64,000 nucleotides of DNA from Closterium sp. NIES-65 (lineage: Eukaryota; Streptophyta; Zygnematophyceae; Desmidiales; Closteriaceae). Under the pieces are notes generated by a model. It saw only the letters and a program-made list of their open reading frames with translations. It was not told the origin of the DNA and did not search any database. The DNA is taken from positions 3,666,001 to 3,730,000 of the forward strand of contig CANXME010000213.1 of NCBI GenBank assembly GCA_948144175.1, in the 5' to 3' direction. The position numbers and the translations under genes are program-made. Shown one piece after another: positions 59,201-64,000 of this stretch. The stretch's first letter is position 1. Every line of letters begins with the position of its first letter.

Positions 59201-62200
59201 GTGACCCCACCTGGAGAGGGCGTGGGGGGATGGGGGATTGAGGGGGGAAAAGGAGGGAGCAGGGTGGGGAGGAGAAGGGAGAGAATAAGGGGACGGATGT
59301 GAAGGGAGGTGGGGTGAGAAAGGGATTTGCTGAGATTTTGAAGAGCAAGTGGAAACAAGAAGGGAAAGAATGAAACGCCCAGAGCTGGAGGTTTATGCGA
59401 TGGGAAAGGGGGGGAAGGGGGGGTTGGTGTTGCACTGTAAGGATGTGAAGCGAGTGGGGTGGGCAGACAAGGAACGAGGGGGAGGAGTCAGCAGCACTGT
59501 AGCGTGGTGTATGTATGCACTGCACAGAGCCCCACCCACCCACCTGTGTCCTGGTGGGTTCAGCGAGGGCAGCATCGATATCCAGTACTGCCACCCCCAC
59601 GCCGCTGCTGTTGGTACGCACAACCACCACTCCCGACTCACACACCCGGCTCACAAACCGATTCCCCCGCACATACCCACTCCCCGCCTCCTTCGCCCCT
59701 CCTTTCCCACTTCCACCCCTACACTCCGCCGCCTTTCCCTCCCCCGCTCCTCCTCCCTCTGACGAAACAGACTCACTCCCTCCTCCTCCTCCTCCTCCAC
59801 CTCTTCCTCCTCCCCACCATCGGGACATCGTCCATCCAGGGTCCTCTCCCCCGTCCTCCTCAGCCCTTTCATAAGCAAACTGCCACGACACCTTCACCTC
59901 TTCTCCTGCCACAGGGCCCCCTATGTACGTACGTGTGGAAACCACCACCTCCACCCCTCGACCAATCCTCGCCACAGCATCAGAGCTGGAGAGAGAGAGA
60001 GTCACAGTGGGCGGCCGGGGGTCGCTGATTTGGAAAGAAGAGTATCCGTCTACCCACATGTTGTTTCCGTTTCCCTGCTGGGCTAGCTCCAGTTGGAGAG
60101 AGGCGGAGCCGGTATCGGCGGTGGTAGAGAGCGGGATGTCTGCTTGGAACGTGCCGAATTGCGGGTGGATGGTGATGGGGATGCGCTTGGGGGTTTCGGA
60201 GTTGGGGAGGCTGCAGCTTAGGACCAGACGGACGGATGGCTTGGGAAGGAGGAGCTGCGTGAAGGGGGTGGGGAGGATGGGAGAGCAGGAGAGTGTGGGA
60301 GGGGGGAAGAGGGAAGTATAGAGAGTAGAGGCAGGATGGGTTTGAAGCAGGGGCAAGCAGAAGCAAAACACTCGAACGAGAAGCGATAGCAAAGAAACAA
60401 GAGGGCTTCAGAGAAACGGCACGAGGAAGGCAGTGGGAAGGGAAGGAGAGATTCGCACGTTGCCGTCAGGGCCAGGCTGTCTGAGAACGCCAAAGACATG
60501 CATGCACGGTGTCCCCACAGCAGTATGAGAGAGCGATACAGCACTAGCAACGCGTGCAGTGCAGTGCTGAGGGGAGCTTTGAGTCGACAAGAAAGAAACA
60601 CACCTTGCCGTCAGGGCCAGGCTGTCTGAGAACGCCAAAGACATGCACGGTGTCCCCAGGGCGGTACAGCGAGCGATCCAGCACTAGCGACCCATGCAGA
60701 GGGGACTGTGACGAGGAAGACTCGGAGGAGTCAAAGCCTCCGCATTGTAGATTGAAGTCTGGGAGCAGCATGAGACGCTGGGACGAGGAGGAGGAGGATG
60801 AGGCGGAGGAGGAAGGGGAGGAGCGGGAGGAGTAGGCAACTGAAGCCTGTACTGATGCTCTGCCGCAGAACTCTGGAGGAACAGCTGCAAGGGAGAAGGT
60901 TTTGAAGAGAGCCATGAGCCGAAGTGGGAGAAAGGACGTGGGGAAGGGAGAATGGACAGGGGATGGGAAGCAAGGGCCAGGGAGAGGGGGAGAAAAAGAC
61001 GAGGGGTTCTTCTCAGGAAAGGGGCTCAACAGGATGAGATGCACAGACAGATGCGTGCAGGCAGTGTGACATTGTAGTAGCGAGAAACAGCGATGGTAGT
61101 GCAAGGATTATGCTCAAGCCTTCAATCTCACAAGGCAGCACCAAACAAGAGAAGAGTGAAGGAACTAGCCAACAAAAGGGAACAAGGCACAGGAGGGATC
61201 CCTGAAAAATCAGTAGGGTTTATGATAGTATGCTATGATAGTAGTACCAGGAAGAGCCAGCAGCACAATGCCGGATTTGTCGGTCTTGCCCGTGACTGTA
61301 TCCAACGCCACTGGATTGCTGCCACTATCGGCCTGGCAGGTGGGGAATACACACCAACAGGCATGCACGAGGTATGAGCGTAGCCTTGCATTGTATGTGT
61401 GCAGGTGCGCAGCCGTGCGGTGCCCTCTCATGCATGGAGGAAAGCAAGGCCTGCAGAGATATTCTACCAGAGGTGGACAGGGGACGCGCAAAGGAAGCAG
61501 GTATGGCGAATGGCGACAACGAGCAAGCGCAGGGAGCGGCTTAATAAGGGAGCAGTATTTCTTCACCTTGTTGCTCTCAGACGGAAGCAAAGACACAGTG
61601 GCTCCCTCAACAGGGCTCGCGTCACTGAGCCATGTGACCCACACCACAGCATGCTTCTCCCCCGCCTGCAGCATCACTGCAGCAACTTCCGTTTCCGCTA
61701 CCACCGCTGAAGGCTGCGACAGCTCCTGCACCCCACGCTTGCCACGCCTCTTCCGCCCCCCACCAAAGCGTCCAGGAGGAACATCCCCATACGCATCAGC
61801 AGCAGCAGCGTCAGGGTCAGTATCAGTGCTAATATCTCTGTCTGAGTGGATGCAACCGGAGCCACGGACGGCAAACATGCCGGATGGGGCGAGGAGGGAG
61901 GAGGCGTTGAGCGTGGGCGAGGAGAGGGAGAAGCCGCCCTGGGTGCTGTTGAAGTGGAAACGAGCACTGGAAGCAGAGGAAGTGCAGGGAGTCACAGCAA
62001 ACGGGGACCAAGATGCTGACGAAGAGGAAGAGGCTTTCGTGCCCTGCTGCTGCCATGGCTCTGCTTCAGCTGCTGGGCCGGATGCAAGCCAGGGGACAGA
62101 GAGAGCAGCGGCGGCAGCAGAGGAAGCAGCGGAAGATGAGGAGAAGGGTGAGAAGAGCGAGGAGGAGGTCGAGGAGGCAGGGGTGGTGGAGACCGGGAGA

Positions 62201-63757
62201 GAGGTGACGGGCCAGGCGAGGGCAAGCGGAGGCGGCATGTCTGAACCCAGGTACGGAGGAAGCTGCAGAAAGAGCGGCCAGAGCCTGTCCCACACTCCTG
62301 AGCTGCCAGAGATGTCACCGCCAGTGCTTGCGGTGGTGGTGGAGGCATCGAGGAGCACGAGGGAGCGGGGTGCTAAGGCGAGGAAGGGCTGTAGGGGCTC
62401 TGTGGTGATGGCGATGCGGGAGGCACGTAGAGGCAGGCCGAATCCGTCCCGCACTGATGGGCATGCAGCCACTGTGAGAGTCTGTGGCGAGTTGAATGGG
62501 GGGAGGGGGAGGGGGGGGGGTAATGGGGATTGTGGGAGGATTTGGTTGGGAGACAAGAGGATGATGTGGTGCTTGTCTGTGAGAGTGTAGATACGTGTGA
62601 AAAGACGTGAAAGGTTGCGGAAATAGGGGAGAGAGGGGTGTTAGATGTGCGAAAAGTGGGCGGGTAGAAGCAGCATGCAGTTAAGCATTAAGAGCTGATC
62701 ATGGAGGGGAAGTTATAGAATTTAGAGACACATACATATCGAGCATCTGGCTCTAATGGCGCAGAGAGAAGGAGAGAGCCGTTGGAAGGACGAGAAAGGT
62801 CAAACGCCACAGCTTCTGCACCAGCAGCACCAGCAGCAGCAGCGCCAGGTTTTGAGGCACCAGAGTGGAGCAGACTCAGACACGCCTTGAGATCTGAGAT
62901 AGGAGAGAGCAGCCCGTGTGGTAACGGTAGGGTTATCCTGCGCGACACCATGCTGCATTGCACACCATGGAATGGAAGAGAACAGAGAGAAGGAGCAGGA
63001 AGGCAGCAAGCAGGCAGGCAGGCAGGCAGAGGGACAGACAGGGATACAGTGAGCCATGTGCTATGAGCAAGGAAGGGAGAGGTGCAAGCACTGTGTGAGA
63101 AATGGACGGGAAATTACCCAGAACAGGGTAATGCAAAGAATGAGATGGGAGGAGGTGGCGGTGCGGTCGGAGCTGGAAAATGAAATAGACAGAACACGCA
63201 ACCACCAGAGCAGGGATGATGAGGAAGGATCTTCATCATCCCAGAAGCTCTTCAGTTCAGATCAACCCACCCACCCACCCACCCTCCTACCTGAGGGATG
63301 TGCCATCCTCCGATCCATCTGTTGTGATCCTAAACGGGTACGCGCCTCTCACTTCCACCACGAGCGGCTGCTTGAGAGGCCCCGCCTTGCCGTAGTACTT
63401 GCTTCCCCGGGGCATGACCACGTGGAAATCCGTGTCCGGAAGGAAAGGGCCCCACCCGGCAGTAGAAAGCTCGCTCAGACTGCTGCTGCTCAGGGATAGG
63501 CTGTCCTTGCTCCATTCTGCCTCCATGGCTGCTGCTACGGCTGCTTTTCCTGATGTTTCTGCACCGGTTGACGCGGTTGTGAAGGTCACGACTGCACAGC
63601 GATCGATTGTGCTGCTGGTGGTGCCAGTGGTGGCAGTGCTGGTGGTGGTGGAGTCAGCAGCAAGGGAGGCGACGGAGATGGAGGAGAAGGCATCCCAAGG
63701 GCACGGCTTGACGTAGGTGGTCACACCGGGGACCACCTTGTTGGCCTTGGTGCGTAG
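47240..63757 (-). CDS. Alpha-2-macroglobulin family protein with EGF module and membrane anchor, 5' end off window
   Basis: Exons (minus): 63757-63291, 62937-62736, 62481-61567, 61332-61248, 60884-60604, 60254-59544, 59210-58572, 58344-57880, 57543-57391, 56455-56289, 55891-55776, 55547-54649, 54234-54153, 53671-53437, 53036-52720, 52489-51536, 51157-50808, 50267-49845, 49586-49413, 49013-48886, 48334-48002, 47693-47240. Phases all join, giving at least 2849 residues. Family marks: LDRSLYRPGDTVHVFGVLRQ, WVDGYSSFQI, LLVAVDKAFLDL, a LPDSISTFVLRAYAV / RMVRAGDRFTAGVTV pair, LPSDVLPGSAQLNV, TIQVTTPDDARNL, and AGGRFWVLAAGQ. These resemble bacterial YfaS-like members. The thioester CxEQ is not found; the expected place reads FPSATHLLWSLLPS. 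An acidic insert (about 51900-52330) interrupts the helical domain. The C-terminus has an EGF-like module with six Cys (spacing 3-5-6-1-8), a Gly/Ser linker and a membrane span (LALAAALTLLPLVLLLL). Probably a surface protein. Confidence 0.84.
47590..47700 (-). other. EGF-like module near the membrane anchor
   Basis: Formed across the last splice: LCPNDC at the end of exon 48334-48002, then GSGTCNVATGTCICDRLFAS and ADCS from 47692 down. Cysteine spacing x3, x5, x6, x1, x8 and the GTCxC core match EGF/tenascin-type modules. The acceptor CCCAG at about 47694-47698 is the only one that keeps this reading. Confidence 0.8.
47885..47945 (-). repeat. Copy of the exon 48334-48002 end with donor
   Basis: cctcacctgcagtcgttcag ... 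cttcggcacagccagca repeats 47998-48040 nearly exactly. It is followed by TTATGAGAACTCCCAG, a weak relative of the palindrome. Confidence 0.75.
48240..48650 (-). repeat. Three copies of the exon 48334 start
   Basis: The block gccagggcgcccaccagagg ... ggtttgcctggaagg occurs at 48275-48342 (in the exon) and 48447-48512, and partly at 48593-48640. The middle copy keeps its acceptor and about 26 codons, then diverges. Confidence 0.8.
48793..48858 (+). repeat. (GGCAT)n microsatellite
   Basis: GGCAT/ATGGC units just past the donor of exon 49013-48886. Confidence 0.9.
49593..49652 (+). repeat. (GGGAT)n microsatellite
   Basis: About eleven units upstream of the acceptor of exon 49586-49413. Confidence 0.92.
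50285..50515 (+). repeat. (GGGGCA)n microsatellite
   Basis: About 37 hexamers in the intron before exon 50267-49845. Gly-Ala-Gly-Arg and Leu-Pro frames here are artefacts. Confidence 0.95.
51350..51482 (-). repeat. Copy of the exon 52489-51536 end with palindrome
   Basis: 51350-51455 repeats 51513-51615 (cctctcagcaagagcaccaa ... gaacgagctcccaatcaaag), including the donor. TTTCTGAGGCGCCTAAAT at about 51464-51481 separates the copies. Confidence 0.82.
52605..52790 (-). repeat. Copy of the exon 53036-52720 end with palindrome
   Basis: 52608-52680 repeats 52708-52780 (ggggaacgtaccacagcatt ... gcgctcgag). TTTTTGGGTCGACTCAAAA at 52688-52706 lies between. Confidence 0.88.
53300..53505 (-). repeat. 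Copy of the exon 53671-53437 end with palindrome
   Basis: 53303-53370 repeats 53425-53493 (catgatactcaccctgcagt ... gggcagagcgatc). The perfect palindrome TTTTGAGGCGCCTCAAAA lies at 53372-53389. Confidence 0.9.
53715..53818 (+). repeat. 20-bp minisatellite
   Basis: gagagtaagacgcgctacag repeated five times upstream (minus sense) of exon 53671-53437. Confidence 0.95.
54030..54190 (-). repeat. Copy of the exon 54234-54153 end with palindrome remnant
   Basis: accatcaagagggaggccgg ... cagtgaagg (54036-54077) resembles 54150-54188. The remnant CTTTTTGAGACATCTACA lies at 54086-54103. Confidence 0.7.
56130..56310 (-). repeat. 63-bp triplicate of a splice donor with perfect palindromes
   Basis: The end of exon 56455-56289 with its donor (caccgccacttactgcagcc) occurs three times. 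Between the copies lie two identical 24-base perfect palindromes with core TTTTGAGTCGACTCAAAA (56174-56197 and 56237-56260). Confidence 0.95.
56400..56645 (-). repeat. Copy of the exon 56455 start with two palindromes
   Basis: gtggggtccgacagagcgtg ... cggcatctggtgcagg (56428-56465) recurs at 56600-56641. Between them are CTTTTCGATCGGCTCAGAAA (56529-56548) and TTTTGAGTCGACTCAG (56556-56571). Confidence 0.85.
57058..57440 (-). repeat. Three copies of the exon 57543-57391 end with donor
   Basis: gactcaccaggtcaaggaag then gccttgtcgact... occurs at 57080, 57234 and 57385, each including the donor and the codons for VDKAFLDL. A fourth trace (cagcagcacctgcactgcac) lies at about 56811. Only the 57391 copy continues into a full exon. 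Confidence 0.88.
57822..57842 (+). repeat. Poly-G tract
   Basis: Uninterrupted G run of about 20 bases in the intron between exons 58344-57880 and 57543-57391. Confidence 0.9.
60460..60600 (-). repeat. Copy of the exon 60884-60604 end with palindrome
   Basis: cgttgccgtcagggccaggc ... aaagacatgca (60458-60505) repeats 60604-60650. CTTTGAGTCGACAAGAAAG (60577-60595) lies at the junction, next to the real donor. Confidence 0.85.
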
Positions 63758-64000
63758 CTGTGAAGGGTGGTGTGGAAGCGGGGGAGGGGTTGGGGGAGAG
63801 AAGAGGGGGCAGGGCGGGCGGCAGAACGGGAAGATGTGGGAGATTTGTGAATTGGGGAGAAAAGGGGATTAATGGAGGAAGGAGGAAAACGGGAAGTCAA
63901 AGAAGTGGGGGGGGAAGGGGAAGGAGAAGGAAGGGAGCAGGGATAGTGTTTGAGGCACAGGGACTTGGCAGGGGAGAAACGGGGGTGCAGCAGCGTGGTG
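63758..64000 (-). other. Intron at window edge, macroglobulin gene
   Basis: Upstream of the acceptor at 63757 I see no further exon. The N-terminal exons, including the signal peptide, should lie beyond the window. Confidence 0.5.

Overview
The window is nuclear DNA from a plant-lineage eukaryote. Genes have many small introns with GT/AG borders, there are LTR retrotransposons primed by initiator tRNA-Met, and microsatellites are dense and GC-rich. A plant-type TOM9/TOM22 import receptor, a Root_cap-family protein and a plant-type coiled-coil family point to a streptophyte. The alpha-2-macroglobulin gene, which I do not know from flowering plants, and the repeat-rich introns fit a charophyte alga such as a zygnematophyte of the Closterium type. 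That placement is inference.

Layout. 1-322: LTR-like fragment cut by the window edge. 1537-2765 (+): fasciclin-domain wall or surface protein in two exons. 3551-3859 (-): TOM9/TOM22. 5077-15687 (+): 17-exon coiled-coil protein of about 1022 residues. 16030-35340: transposon nest. A degenerate Ty1/copia element (A, 16030-31939, +) carries a hAT-type MITE and a 1.4 kb TA-flanked inverted-repeat element in its 5' LTR, and a second copia element (B, 22649-30208, -) in its reverse transcriptase. A truncated third copy (C, 31995 to about 34768, -) lies beside it. 35341-40692 (+): Ty3/gypsy chromovirus with 5-bp target duplications. 41509-44783 (+): secreted Root_cap protein in four exons. 45322-45879: two solo LTRs. 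47240-63757 (-): alpha-2-macroglobulin gene of at least 22 exons, open at the right edge, ending in an EGF-like module and a membrane anchor.

The most unusual signal lies in the introns of the two large genes. Pieces of exon edges, usually with their splice site, are repeated one to three times in the adjacent intron. A palindrome close to TTTTGAGTCGACTCAAAA (also GGCGCC, GTTGAT and GTCAAC cores) often sits at the junction. I count about a dozen clear and several decayed examples. I know of no described element with this structure.

The transposon copies are mostly dead. Nearly all premature stops read as CAG/CAA to TAG/TAA, TGG to TGA or CGA to TGA, the signature of cytosine deamination in silenced DNA. 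The five cellular genes look intact, with splice phases that join without a break. They show no obvious shared pathway: two or three (fasciclin, Root_cap, macroglobulin) are secreted or surface proteins, one is mitochondrial and one is probably cytoplasmic or endomembrane-associated.
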